Below are positions 32,023 to 43,742 of a stretch of 64,000 bases of DNA, piece by piece (position 1 is the first letter of the stretch; each line of letters starts with the position of its first letter). The notes under the pieces were generated by a model, which worked only from the letters and a program-made list of their open reading frames with translations, was not told the origin of the DNA and searched no databases. The position numbers and the translations under genes are program-made. Origin of the DNA: Forficula auricularia (lineage: Eukaryota > Arthropoda > Insecta > Dermaptera > Forficulidae); the NCBI GenBank assembly GCA_024734495.1, contig JALMQS010000153.1:5853294-5917293 (forward strand). The letters run 5' to 3'.

Positions 32023-32650
32023 GTGAGTCAACCACTCTTCATTATGGCCAATCATACGCATTCCCTTACCTCTTTCAACCCCTGGCACACTTTCCCCTTG
32101 CACACAGGAACAGTTAAATTGATTATTACACTGGGGTTGGCCAAACCTCAAATTCCTCTACACCTACACTCAGTTGATTCATTTAAGCTCCTGGCTGTTA
32201 CCCTAGGCCATTGGGGCAATTTAAAACAAACCTCCCCTAACACATATCCTGAGGTCCCTAACTACCAACTTCACATCCCCTAACCAGAAACTGACCTATG
32301 CATATTTCATATGGGTGTGTTTTTGCGATAGTGCACCCTTGTAAAGAAATAAGCAGCCTGTAATAAATGACCATTTGGAGCATTTTCCAAAAACGCATTC
32401 TCTCGGAAAGCAGTGAAGCATTGCGAGATTAAATACCTTCAATAATTTATCTTATGCGTTGCAGAGAGTTAATTTACGTACAAGAGCTATACACGGTTAA
32501 TCAAAAATAATGAAATATAAAATTGTGCCTAAGGTTTCTCATTTCCCAGCAAATAATAATTCCCGGGAAACGAGAATATTTCGAAGATATTCCCGGGATT
32601 CCCGGGAAACCGGGTTTTAATATTTATTATTTAAAATATAGGAGTATTTA
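32023..32650 (+). other. Intron sequence, no feature recognised
   Basis: This follows the candidate donor site. A long open stretch to 32283 is read-through from the exon with no recognised similarity. Confidence 0.4.
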
Positions 32651-32655
32651 TTAAC

Positions 32656-33745
32656 TAGCTGCAAGGCCCTCTTGCTAGCCAGGGGCATGCCCCCTGGACC
32701 CCCAACTCACGAACCCCCCCACCATGTACCCGTGCCCAACCACCGCACCACCCCACCACCCCGCACCCCAGCTCCCGCACCACCCCACTATGCCTCTGGA
32801 CCCTCACCTGAACCCCCCACTCCACCCTGAACCACCCCACCGCTACCCCCGTGCCCTCCACCCCAGCACCACCACCTCGAGTCCCACCCACCCCACCAAG
32901 CCTCTGGATCCTGGCCTGAACCCTCACTACACCACCCAGCACCCACCCACTCCGGACCCCACCCCACACCGTCACTCCACCCCCGCACCCAGTTTTTTTT
33001 ATTTCTAGCCTTCTAGTGACCCACAGATTATGTATACAAAATTTGGTTAAGTTGGCTCTAAGGGTAAGAATTTTCATTTATTAACCCCCCCCCAAAAAAA
33101 AAAATTTTGGGTGGTTAGTTTTTTCATTTCTAGCCTTCTAGTGACCTACGGATTTGTATACAAAATTTGCTCAAGTTGGCTCTAAGGGTAAGAATTTTCA
33201 TTTTTTGACCCCCCCCCTATTTTGGGTGGTTAGTTTTTGCATTTCTAGCCTTCTAGTGACCCACAGATTATGTATACAAAATTCGGTTGTGTTTGGTCAA
33301 AGAGCAAGAATTTTCATATTTTGACCCTCCCCCCTTTTTGGGTGGTTTTTTGGGGGAATTTTTTTAAACAAAAGTCAGAAATCACATCCCCTACAACTTT
33401 GCTCATAAGAAAATTTATTATTATTTGATAATTTTCATTCGTGCCCCCACCCCAAACCCTCTTCTGGGGTCAAAATATCAAAACGTTATATAGATAAAAA
33501 AAATAAGTTAGAAGACATCTGATGTAAATATGAAATTTCATAATAATCCCTTCAGCCGTTTTTACGTGAATTGTGAGCAACTTTTCGGAAACCACTGAAA
33601 CAGACAGACGGACAGATATACAGACAGGAATTTTGTTGAGGGTGTTTTCCTTCATAAGATTGCTTGAAATGTGTGCAACCAAAATTTGGCGTGATTTGGA
33701 CCAATGCACAGACAAAACCTTAATTTTAAAAATATAGATTATAAA
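32656..33745 (+). mobile_element. AGCTGC-end element, most complete copy
   Basis: It begins 'taactagctgcaaggccctc'. A C-rich block (32700-32995) is followed by three copies of the TGTATACA module (33000-33320), then 'cagccgtttttacgtgaa', 'cagacagacggacagatata' and the tail 'aaaatatagattataa'. That tail style is typical of non-autonomous derivatives of insect non-LTR elements. Frames through the C-rich block are low complexity and not genes. Confidence 0.55.
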
Positions 33746-33839
33746 ACAATTAAAATATTATTATTATTAAGATTGGAGTAATTTTTGGAGACGGACTGAT
33801 AAGTGAATTAAGTGGATATCGATGAGGCAGTCCAAAAAA

Positions 33840-33955
33840 AAGAAGAAGATAATTTACACTATCTTTTTATTCATAAAACCAACGTTTCGGAGGCTATTCC
33901 CTCTTTCTTCAGGGTTTTGAAAAGTATGTGAAGGAAATCCAATATACTTGATGGA
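33840..33955 (-). repeat. PLE-like terminal repeat with GAAACGTTGG block
   Basis: On the minus strand: CCCTGAAGAAAGAGGGAATA, GCCTCC, GAAACGTTGG, followed by 'ttttatgaataaaaagatag'. The arrangement mirrors hammerhead-bearing PLE repeats, but the core is CUGAAGA, so a functional ribozyme is not supported. A related block occurs at 36100 and 43950. Confidence 0.45.
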
Positions 33956-35200
33956 TTCCATGCCATAAGCTCTGGAGTATTCCATCAAAGACTGGACTCG
34001 CCTAGCTCCTACGCAGCTTTCATTCTTTTGCGCTCAATTGGTTGCCTAAAATACAGGCGCACAAGCATAATTTAAATCAAGTTCAAATTCAGACAACATT
34101 TTGAGGATTTTAATTAGTACAGTTATTTATTTATATTTTATAATTCAATATTTTTCTTATTTGTGCAAAAAAAATTTAATTATTTAAAAAGCTCTAAATG
34201 AAAATATAATTCAAATTCAAGAGCTACAATATTCAATTATTTTTTTTTCACTCGTGATTGTAAAAGTTAAAAGAATTGGCTGATAAAATGAAATGAAAAA
34301 TTATTACTCTTTTTTCGCTGACCAATGAATGAAGTTCTCCGGAATATTGAATTTATTCAAAAATTCACTCAAAAATACTTTTTTATTTATTATCGGCAAT
34401 CAGAAATTACATATATACACTAAAAAAACAATTACTTTTTATAATAAATATATTGATAGTGATTGAAAGTATCGCTCCTTTTTGTTATGAGGTTTGTAAG
34501 ACCTCAAGGTAGCTGTTAGTTACTTTATAAAAAATAGAATGTTTCGATAGGGGCTGCTGGTTCGATTATCTAGTTAATTATTGTTATGCATATATGATAT
34601 CCTGTAAAGAAAAAGTGGAGGGGAGACAAGGTAGTTCTCTGCAAATGCGTATGAAATAAAAGATAAAACAATTTAACGTTGATATAAAATTTATTCAGAT
34701 ATTAATAAAGGAAAGGTTTTGATAGAAGTGGAGTTAGGTGGATTGATTAAGAAGAGGTATTGTATTTGGGAAAAGTATAGTTTATTGGAGGCTGGCTCGC
34801 CGTTCCAATTGTTCCCTTGCGAAAAAATGCACTGATTGTGCGTTTTTTAAGCGTCTATGCTCGACGCTACAATTCCGGTGCTATTTGCCCGGAAAAGTTA
34901 GTGTGTTTCTTGCCGCCTGAGTGGGCAAAGGAGCATATAAGTTTTGTTGTCCACCAAGCGAGCGGGTGTCAAAAAACATATTTTGCTAAGCGCGGTTTAG
35001 CGCTATTAAAGAAAACCTTGAGTGGTTTCTGGGCATGAGTTTGTATATGTTTTGTGCTTTGTCAATCGAGCGGACGGCAAAACATATACATTGAGGTAAC
35101 CTTAAGGATAAAAGAGAAAAAATAATTAAAGATATGAACACGTATAGGATATGAATTTTAGCTATCAGAAAGAACATTCTTACCTTCAGACTCGTACAAG
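33956..35200. other. No gene recognised
   Basis: Mostly AT-rich. A GC-richer part at 34790-35090 has several 'gagcg'-type words but no conserved protein in any frame. Confidence 0.35.
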
Positions 35201-35204
35201 CAAG

Positions 35205-35494
35205 TGTTTCCACATCTCGCTCTTGTCCATATCTTTATCCCACTCTCTTTCACATTCTTCCACTCAAAGTAATTCTCTCTTCCGATTTCTTCTTTGATTT
35301 TTTTTGTATATTGGAAAATACGAAGAGTTTTCTATTTTCGACCAGTCTTCTTGTATCTCTTGTTCTATGCCTTTCTTTATAGCTTTTTCCATAGTATCTC
35401 TGGTCCTCTCAGCTTCCCAGCTCATCACTTTTATAGGTATTTCTTGTTCTCCCCTATGAAAATACGCAAGAGATAGCTCGAATAACCCCACCAA
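35205..35494 (-). pseudogene. Possible LINE C-terminal remnant
   Basis: The minus frame encodes a lysine-rich stretch, IKKGIEQEIQEDWSKIENSS, then YFPIYKK, and further on, in a shifted frame, WTRARCGN. The spacing recalls the C-terminal region of some insect LINE polyproteins (an 'IENSRYN' block, then 'ARFRCGNE'). The similarity is by memory and the region is short. Confidence 0.3.
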
Positions 35495-35933
35495 AAGTTA
35501 TAAAACTGCTGGTAATACGGGAACCGAGGCTCAAGCCATGGAGACGCTGTCTCCAGCCCGGTATTGAGGCAAGGATTCGTATGGGTAGAGAGTTTCGCTA
35601 GAAAGCCGTCGTTAACTTACCAGTTTCTGAGTGTATCATAACTGGCTAGGGTGTATTATATATCCACTACGATGCACGTATACATAGAGTGAACCTAGTT
35701 GCAAGGGCATTTTCCAAGAATTTTTTATGGGGGGGGGAACATAATATAAGGTGGCCGATGTATATAAGATCTACTTTTTATCTCGGAAGTGTGTCGCGAT
35801 CGAATTGACAGCTTTGATATTAGTTTTCTATATACAGAGATTATATTTAATATAATAAAAAAACAAACATAATATAATTACCTAAAAACAAATTGGTTTT
35901 TATAGTTTGTTTTCTGGTATTCAATTTTTATTT
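35495..35933. other. No gene recognised
   Basis: Mixed sequence with no clear coding region. A G-run lies at about 35730. Confidence 0.35.
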
Positions 35934-36285
35934 GCAACGAAATATTCTCTGGAAAGAGACGGACTGGTAGAAATTTTAATTGAATGTAATGGAAGGCAGC
36001 CCAGAGGTAGTGAGGAAAGAAAAAATTAGCACATATAAAATAAGGTGTAATTTATTTGAATCCTTCCTCCTTTCCTTTCAAACCGACGTTTCGGAGGATT
36101 TCTCCCTCCTTCTTCAAGGTTTCAAAGGGTCAATGAATGAAACATTTTATTTGTTCTTCCGAAACGTTCGGTTTGAAAGGAAAGGAGGAAGGATTCCAAT
36201 AAATTACACCTTATTTTATATGTGTTAATTTTTTCTTTCCTCACTACCTCTGGGCTGCCTTCCATTACATTCAATTAGAAAGTTC
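35934..36285. mobile_element. PLE-type foldback (GAAACGTCGG family), copy 1
   Basis: Arms 35968-36100 and 36155-36280 are inverted. They share 'attgaatgtaatggaaggca', 'aataaggtgtaattta' and 'ccttcctcctttcctttcaa'. Each arm contains a CTGAAGAAGGAGGG...GAAACGT-like block. Upstream 'gagacggactggtagaaatt' is also found, inverted, next to copy 2 (44150-44195). Confidence 0.65.
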
Positions 36286-37020
36286 AATTTTATCTTTTTA
36301 TATTTTAAAACCAATTTTATAACTTTAATATTTTAAACTAGTTTTCAAGCCGTCAGCCATTAACAAATTTTAATAAGTTTTATATTTGACATGGATAGCA
36401 GTGGGACCAACTTGATAGGCCCAAAGTTGTACGCGGTTAAATATGAAGATATTTTACATATAGTTTCCTAGTCTTTTCGCCTGGTAGGTTCTTAGCTTGA
36501 TTCTTCCGATCTCTCTCCTCCATATATATTATATTCCGGTGTGTTTCTCTTCACCCCATTATTAATTTAAAGAATTCTCCTTGTATCTTTACTATTTCTT
36601 TTTTCTCCTCCCACCCCCAGTTTTCTACTCCATATAATTGATATATTATAATTATATATTATATATCCATATATTATAATTGATTTAATTAGTGACTCAA
36701 ATAAGTAAATTTTCTCATTTAAATCTCTTAGCGTTGCTCTCTTATTACGCTCCAAGTTGTATATATATTATTTTTTTGCCTTCTTTATTTGTGTGTCCAC
36801 GTGTTTATTGTGGTTGTTATTTTCGTTAAACAGGTATCCCAAATACGAGCCCCGTCCCATCTCAATTGGCCCACCAATATTTTTTTCTTTTTAAATAAAA
36901 TTATGCTAATTCACGGTAAATTTAATTTAAATATTTATTTTTATTATCATTTGGAACAACATTTAAAACATTTTATTGTAACATTCAACTTAAAATTATT
37001 TTTTAATTGTTAAAAACAAG
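36286..37020. other. No gene recognised
   Basis: AT-rich sequence with no recognised gene or repeat. Confidence 0.4.
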
Positions 37021-37259
37021 AAAAACATACAAATTCCAAAACCTTTACCACTGTATGTCGTCGCCTTTATTTTTAATTACGGCTTGAATTCTTTTGGGCA
37101 ACGTATTTATTAAGTTTTGACACTTATCTTGAGTGAAAGTATCACAAATATTTTGAAGTTTGTGTTTTAATTCGACTACGTTTCTAGCTGGTTGTATTCG
37201 TAATAGCTTTTTCATTGTGTGCCAAAGAGTTTCTATTGGTGACAAGTCGGGACTCACCT
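37021..37259 (-). pseudogene. Tc1-like transposase C-terminal fragment
   Basis: The minus frame starts SPDLSPIETLWHTMKKLLR and continues QNLINTLPKRIQAVIKNKGD. SPDLxPIExxW with the following helix is the C-terminal catalytic region of Tc1 transposases (third catalytic residue, Glu). The rest of the gene is missing. The fragment is cut at its upstream side by the CCGACTTC element at 37260. Confidence 0.85.
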
Positions 37260-37800
37260 TTTTTGTTAGGTTTGTTCAGCCCTAACTTCTTTGTTTATCA
37301 ACCGATTTCGATGATTCTTTTTTTATTAAAAAAGGGATGTCTTAGGGATCGTGCCATATTAATTTGGTCAAGTTCTGATGATATGATCACTATTAATAAC
37401 ATCACTAAAAAGAGAAAAATAAAATAATTTTTATAGAAAAAAATAAAACCGACTTCAAAAAATTAACTGCAACAAATAAAATACACTAAAAAGGTATAAA
37501 ATAACTATTATCTTATTTAGTTACAACTAAACTACGAAATATTAACATAAAATTACTTTTTGAAGTCGGTGCCAAACATATACCTTTTATGAATGCACTC
37601 GACGGATCTTACTTAGTACGTTTGGTTGGTACGTTCGCTTATAGGTATAGTTGTTTGACACCGACTTCAAAAAGTAATTTCATGTTAATATTTCGTAGTT
37701 TAGTTGTAACTAAATAAGATAATAATTATTTTATACCTTTTAGTGTATTTTATTTGTTGCATTTAATTTTTTTGAAGTCGGATTTATTTTTTTCTTAAAA
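37260..37800 (+). mobile_element. CCGACTTC-family element 3
   Basis: A truncated leader (37260-37440) is followed by a palindromic unit with arms 37447-37575 and 37655-37783 and centre 'acttagtacgtttggttgg'. The abrupt start at 37260 truncates the Tc1 fragment. Confidence 0.65.
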
Positions 37801-38800
37801 ATTATTTTTTATATTATTTATTTGGTTTTTTTTTATTTTTTCTTCCTCCATTCCTAAAGCACAATATGTTTGTATTTTTAAAACTAAGAACTGATTAGAT
37901 TTCGAGCTTTTTAGCTTCAGAAATTTTGGCTGTAAAATATTTTTTGGGGATGATTTAAGTAACGTGATGGTATGCAAAAAAACATAACTAGGTGTTTCAA
38001 GATTTAAATTTTGAATATTTAATTGAATATCAACTTGTTACTAGGATGCTAAATCGTCTTCGGGTGGTCAATCCCTCTTGGAGTTTGGGGGAATTTCCAA
38101 AATTATCTTCAAAAAAATTAAGCTTTTTCCTCAAGTATATGATTTTTTTCCTACAACGACTATAAAATATATTAATTCCCTCTTACGTCTCAGTGCTATA
38201 CACTCTTTCTGGCAATCTATTCCAATCGTATCCATTAAATGAAGAATTTTACGATATTATCAAAAAATCATCACTTTTGCTTCATCATTTATTATGAAAA
38301 ATGTCTATCGTAACTTTAAATAATATTTTTTTCTTATACATAACTTTTTTTATCTAAAATATAAACAATTTTTGTGGTCAAATATTTTGTCGTCGGAAAG
38401 TAAAAATGAGCTCGATTTCCCGTTTAAAGCTCTTTTAAAAAGATTACAGTAACAAATTTATGTTTCTCAATAGACATTCGCTCGCTTTCTCTTTCTATTG
38501 GATATGAAAAAAAGAAATGGCTGCCTAGACAAATAGATCGTAATTTTTCAAAAAAAATGGCTTAAAAATACCAAACAAAACAAAATATATGTATTTTTTA
38601 TTTATAAAATAAGACCAAGAATTTATTTATATAGGTATATTTAACTCGTATTAAAATGATAAATAGCGTTGTAAAAGATTCCGGATTTGTTGAGTATCTT
38701 ATAAAAATAAGTTTAGTAGATTTGACACTTTTCGGGATTTCAATCTCAATTAAATTTTATGAATAGGTAAGTCAAATTTCAAGGTAGCTAAGTTTTCTAT
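37801..38800. other. No gene recognised
   Basis: AT-rich with long T and A runs; no conserved protein or repeat seen. Confidence 0.4.
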
Positions 38801-38805
38801 GTTAA

Positions 38806-38860
38806 TTCCTAATGATGGGCTCAAAACCCGAAATATATACTATATAAAAACTCAAAATAT
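38806..38860 (+). repeat. Degenerate PLE hammerhead region
   Basis: 'cctaatgatgggctcaaaac' then 'ccgaaatatatac' follows the layout of 30856-30898, but the core reads CTAATGA, so it is inactive or very weak. The tail 'atttgttttattttt' follows. Confidence 0.45.
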
Positions 38861-38874
38861 ATATTTGTTTTATT

Positions 38875-39600
38875 TTTAATCGACTTCAAAAAAAGGAGGA
38901 GGTTCTTAATTCGACTGATTTTATTTTGTGTCTATGTTACCTGATATCTTCGCCAATTGTGATTTTCATGTTTTTTTGCATTGGGTTCAGTCTAGTTTCC
39001 GATTGGTCCCGTTTTTTTAATTGTTATTGGACCTTTTTTGTTATGTTTGTTCAGGCATAACTTCTTTGTTTATGAACCGATTTTAATGATTCTTTCTCCG
39101 TTTGGATCAGTATAAGTAGCTCCAAGATAGTCAAGATATCTAACTATTTATTTAACTATTTATTTTATGTATGTTCAGCCAGAACTTTTTGCCACGTGGA
39201 CCGATTTCTATTATTCTTTTTTTATTGGAAAGGAGGTACCTTAGGGGTGGTCCCATATTAATTTGGTCAAGTTCTGATGATATGATCAATGACGAAATAA
39301 CGCAAATCTCCAATTCTTATGAGCAAATAATCGAAATTATAATAAATAAAATCTTTTATAAAAAAAAATCTTAAAACATTCATTTAAAACCCCCAAACGT
39401 TTCGAGAGAATTTCTGTATTTATGAATTGAATTTTATTATCATTTTCTGATTCATTCGCCCGACGCTTTCTTTATACAAAATATTATATTAAGTCACTAT
39501 TAATTATATTGTAATATTATATTAAGTCACTATTAATAACATCACTAAAAAGAAAAAATAAAAATAATTTTTATAAAAAAAATAAAACCGACTTCATAAA
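38875..39600 (+). mobile_element. CCGACTTC-family element 4
   Basis: The leader unit plus the 240-bp insert also seen at 6360-6600 ('aacgtttcgagagaatttct'). The palindromic unit is missing after 39600, so it is a partial copy. Confidence 0.55.
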
Positions 39601-39779
39601 AATTAAATGAAACAAATAAAATAATGATTTAAAAAAAATAAAAATTTAAGCATCATGTAAATTTATACTATTAAAGCAGTCAAAAAGATCATTAATAAAT
39701 TGTATAAAGCGTGCTGTAGGGTCTGCAATAGCTGGAAAACTTCTAAATCCTATATCCGTTAGTATCCCTTTACTAACAG

Positions 39780-39903
39780 AATGATTCAGCGTCTGCGCTT
39801 CCATTCTTTCTTCTTTTCACGATGGAGGGGCCAACCCAGGCCTTTAGGGGTTGCACCTTTTTGGTGTAACTCCTTCTCTCATCATTATCATAAAAAAAAA
39901 TTC
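39780..39903 (+). repeat. SINE with LINE-like 3' tail, copy 1
   Basis: 'cttcttttcacgatggaggg', 'aacccaggcctttagggg', then 'ttgcacctttttggtgtaac' and an A tail. The last 30 bp match the 3' end of the LINE at 50907-51305. The same element is at 52915-53102. Confidence 0.55.
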
Positions 39904-40740
39904 TAACATCTGAAAGTATACACAAGACTTAAGAAATTGATTTTATATATATATAAAAAAAACGGGTTTTTTGGTTATTAAATCTTAAAATGTGGCTAAA
40001 AATTTCCTGATTTCAATAATTCTAAGCCACAAATCAACGAAATTTGAAGCTGGGTACACCTAAAAGCGCAAGTTTTTAGTCCAAAGGGCGAACTTGAAGT
40101 AGAGTGGTGCAATTTATACCTATTTATGTGCGTCATTTTAACTATAGGTATAATAATATATAGTCAATTAAATTTAGGCAGTAAACTGAGCTTGAACTCG
40201 GTCATTTTGCACGAGAACACTACACTTTTGACAAGCATATCGATGGGAATAAAGGAAAAAATCGTTTATTAAAAAATAATTAACTTGATGAATAATTACG
40301 TATAAACTCAGACTGAAGGGTTATTTATTTATTTAATTTAGTATACTCTAATCTAAATAATATATTTCAATAAAATTTATAAACGGCTGAACTTGTGGCC
40401 CGATATTTTTTGTCTTTGAAACTTTAGGAGAGCCGTTTTCATTGTTTGCATTGTTTGTTTGTATACTTTGTTAGCCATGAGAGAAATTCAGGCTGCTATA
40501 ACAGCCATTTATCTAGTTTTTTAGCAGTGGGTTGTGTTGCCCGAGGAGATTTATCTTGAAGAGTTGAATACACTTTGCCAATGAAGGGGTTAAAATTCAG
40601 TAATCCAATGAAAACAGCTGGTTTTGACCCCTGATTGAAAATAGGCGTGCTTGTTTGAATATATTTTGAAATACATAACACCTGAAAATATATTTCATGT
40701 AGACAAAATCAGTTTCTTAAAAAACAATCATTAATCCAAA
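39904..40740. other. No gene recognised
   Basis: No recognised gene or repeat. Confidence 0.4.
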
Positions 40741-40805
40741 TTGAACGTTTCATCAGTTCAATTTCGACTTCTTCAGCAAGTCCGGTTTTAATGTTTGAAA
40801 TTCGT
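40741..40805 (-). repeat. PLE-like repeat end
   Basis: On the minus strand: 'gctgaagaagtcgaaattga', then 'actgatgaaacgttcaa'. It resembles the terminal-repeat blocks with GAAACGT-type ends, but the core order does not fit a standard hammerhead. Confidence 0.3.
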
Positions 40806-40944
40806 GAATAAATCTATTCAATAAATTAAAATTCATATCACTGATACAGATAGAGACACCAAACTAGACAATTAATAATTTTTTACAATAGTTAATTTTT
40901 ATTCTTTTATTTTTCATTTTATGTAAATTTTTCAGTGAACTAAG

Positions 40945-41005
40945 AAATAAATAAATAAATAAATAAATCTTTATTCCTCGACCTGCTTAGAGGCACAGGT
41001 CCTCC
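40945..41005 (-). repeat. LINE 3' end with (TTTA)n tail
   Basis: On the minus strand 'cttagagg...' inverted context leads to 'gaggaataaagatttattta' with repeated TTTA units. It looks like the 3' tail of a non-LTR element in minus orientation. The length of the element beyond this is unclear. Confidence 0.4.
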
Positions 41006-41880
41006 GTGGCTAGGTCCTCCAAACATCAATACAATCTAGCTACAATACATTAACAAACATCAATACAAATTAATTACAACAATTTAACAAATAATAAACA
41101 AGTAAAAAAAAAGAAAAGAAAAAAAAATAGAAATGTATGCTCATTAACAAATAACATGACCATAGATTTCCATCAAAAGACAAAAAGTAATTTAAAAATT
41201 CCGCGCAAAAACCCGATACCAGGAGCAAGCGACGCATTAGCCATCCCGGCATTTGCCATAAGTTGTTAAGGAAACCTGGTCAAAACCTTAACAAGGATGG
41301 TATGACCTCTCTCTACCTCAGCTAATCTCTGCTTGTGAGAACTAAATAAAATTTTTTACAATTCTAGGACTTTAGGACTTGACAAAATTTATAATTGATT
41401 TAATCATAGGAGGCAGAAGACTATAATCCCAAGTAGTAATAAATAGACAGACTTCCACAAATCAATGCCAGATCCTACAAATGAATGCAAACCTACATAT
41501 TAATATCTGAATTAACTAACTTGTAGGAACCAGACTGTATTTAAATTAATACCATTCTTCCCTATATCCTTATAATCTATATAACCATCTGAATCATCCA
41601 CATAACAAAAATACCACCACTGGTTTCAACACCTATACTTCTAGTCCCAACCCTGGATTGACTATCCCTTTTAACCATAATATCTAAAAAAAAAAAGAAA
41701 AAATATTTTAAAAATAAACAAAATATTTAATTTAGTAACGCAGAGATTTCCTTATTCCAGCCTAATTTCAAAACCAACCCTTCCTTTTCCTATCTCTCTA
41801 AATGGAAAGAAGTGTTAACAAACCCCCTTCCCCAAAAAGAGACAAAAACAGAACTAATCAGTAGGGATTGTGGTGTTGGT
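41006..41880. other. No gene recognised (possible LINE 3' region)
   Basis: The stretch contains no reading frame with recognisable similarity. Part may be the body of the minus-strand element whose tail is at 40945. Confidence 0.3.
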
Positions 41881-41895
41881 GCAAGGTGGAACATC

Positions 41896-42007
41896 TTTAA
41901 TAAAGATAAGAGTAAATAAATATTTTATTTAATATGGATTTACTATGAGTTAACTCATAGTAAATCCATATTAAATAAAATATTTATTTACTCTTATCTT
42001 TATTAAA
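41896..42007. repeat. Perfect 112-bp palindrome
   Basis: I paired the two halves base by base. Positions 41896-41951 are the exact reverse complement of 41952-42007 with no spacer, centred on GTTAAC. Outside it, 'ggtgttggtgcaaggtggaa' on the left looks like the inverted PLE 5' signature. It is probably the fused ends of two head-to-head PLE terminal repeats. Confidence 0.9.
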
Positions 42008-42264
42008 AAACGAGAACTAACAAAAACCTACCAAAAAGCTTAAATTAACAACCAAGATGAAGATTTTTATTTTTGATATCAAGAATATAGATACTTTTTC
42101 TTTATTATAATGTAGTCGTAAAAAAAATAATTAATTGTCTAATCGTGGTTTCCCTCACTATTTTAATGATTAAATATATTAAATGAATTCCTTCATAACT
42201 TTTAAAACAAAATATGAGTTGATGAAAAAGTCAAAATTAAATCAACGAAACATTATACTTTGAA

Positions 42265-43130
42265 TAATTACACTGCTCGACAAAAATTAAACAAAAATTT
42301 TTTCCGGTAAACCTAACAATGGATTCCAGTAGAGTTTTCTACGCTTGATTATCGATACAATTTTCCGATTTTTTACAACACGTCAGAGTTTTGAGATATT
42401 ATCGGTCAAAATGACCAAAAAGGCCATTTTGACCTATTTTCGAAGTCTCATTAAATATTAAGCAGATATTTTTTTTTCTTTTTTCTTGGCTTTTCGGCCT
42501 TTCTAGCCATAAGCCATTTACGATACTAATTATTTTATTTAAATTTGTCTCTACCTCGGGGGTCAGATTTTAGCCGGATGCCTCGAGTCGGATTCGAACT
42601 CGGGTCCTCTTGGTTAGCTGGCTGGCATGCTACCGCCTAGCCTACCCGACCCCCATTAAGCAGATATATTTGAAATCAAAATATTTTGTTGACGTATGTG
42701 AAAACAGCTTCTTCTTTGAACTTCAAATTACCACTTGTTTTTAGCTCGATTAGAACTCGAGTTATAACTAAAAAACTAAAATCTTATGTTTTTATCTAAG
42801 TTTATTATCCTTTATAATCACGTAGTTTTAGTTTTTTAGTTATAACTCGAGTTCTAATTGAGCTAAAAACAAGTGGTAATTTGAAAATCAAAGACGAAGC
42901 TGTTTTCTATTAAGTCAACAAAATATTTTTTATTTCAAATATTGTTATTTAATATCTAATGGGACTTGAAAATAGGTCAAAATGGCCTTTTTCGTCATTT
43001 TGACCAATAATATCTCAAAACTCTGACATGTTGTAAAAAAAAACGGGAAATCACATGATAATCAACTTATAAAACTCTACTGGAATCCAATGTTAGGTTT
43101 ACGGGGAAAATTTTTTGTCGAACAATGTTA
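42265..43130. mobile_element. Foldback element (CTCGACAAAAATT family), full copy
   Basis: The left arm (42270-42780, including a SINE) and right arm (42820-43128) are inverted. They start 'cactgctcgacaaaaatt' and end 'ttttttgtcgaacaatgtta'. Shared blocks include 'ggattccagtagagtttt', 'aaggccattttgacctattt' and 'actcgagttataact'. Other copies: 55230-55360 plus 57376-57622, and 60066-60412 (half). Confidence 0.7.
42470..42654 (-). mobile_element. tRNA-derived SINE with 13-bp target duplication
   Basis: 'attaagcagatat' flanks it at 42457-42469 and 42655-42667. On the minus strand the 185-bp body begins 'gggtcgggtaggctaggcgg' (A-box-like), has the B box 'gagttcgaatccgac' and ends with an A-rich tail next to the duplication. 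It is inserted in the left arm of the foldback element. Confidence 0.85.
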
Positions 43131-43536
43131 TTGTATTAAAAAAAAAAATATATATATTTTCCCAGATCCCTACACATCGTCAAATAAATTTATAAATCCT
43201 GGACATGAATAATCCTATATATCAGGAGTGGTCAGATTTTATGATGCAATTACCAAACTGAAAATATTGGGTGGCGAACTTAAAGTTCTTGATATAAAAA
43301 TAAAAAAGTTTTTTTCTGAATCAAAATATATTTATTTTAACAATTTTTACATATTTATTACATTTTTGTATTTACTTTTTGAAGTTTATGAATTTGTTAC
43401 GGCGTCTATACTAGGAATGCTAAGGAGGTAGATTTACCGGAACAGGAGTCGAAACCGGGGATTTTAAATTTGATTTGTCGGAGTCGGAACCAGAGTCGGA
43501 GGCGGAGTCGAAGTAGAAGTGAGAGATGTATTTAAC

Positions 43537-43742
43537 CGAGGGGTGATCCGCGATTGGAAGTAGGTGTACATCTCATTGGAAGAATTTTGGAAGTACTTGG
43601 AAATATTCGGAAGTACTTGGAATTATTTGGAAGTACTTGGAAATATTTGGAAGTATTTGGGAATATTTGGAAGTACTTGGAAATATTTGGAAGTACAAGT
43701 GGAAGTAGGTGTACAGCATATTAGGTCGCGGTTCACCCCTCG
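43537..43742. mobile_element. 206-bp MITE built from a minisatellite
   Basis: Ends CGAGGGGTGATCCGCGA and TCGCGGTTCACCCCTCG pair at 16 of 17 bases. TATTTAAC is duplicated at 43529-43536 and 43743-43750. The centre (43577-43695) consists of repeats of about 11/22 bp such as 'ggaagtacttggaaatattt'. The 8-bp duplication suggests hAT or P transposase. Confidence 0.75.

Noticed and set aside
32700..33077. Long open frames on both strands through a proline- or glycine-rich region
   Set aside because: They are translations of a low-complexity C-rich block of a repeat. The same block recurs in Helitron tails and at 360-445; no domain or start context supports a gene.
33880..33915. Hammerhead in the GAAACGTTGG repeat type
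   Set aside because: The core is CTGAAGA, and the order of stems is not that of a functional hammerhead; kept only as a PLE-like repeat.
34817..35038. 73-residue open frame in a GC-richer stretch
   Set aside because: No recognisable domain, splice context or homologue by inspection; could not be supported as a gene.
37801..37977. Minus-strand open frame near 37.8 kb
   Set aside because: AT-rich, lysine/asparagine-rich translation with no similarity; typical chance frame.
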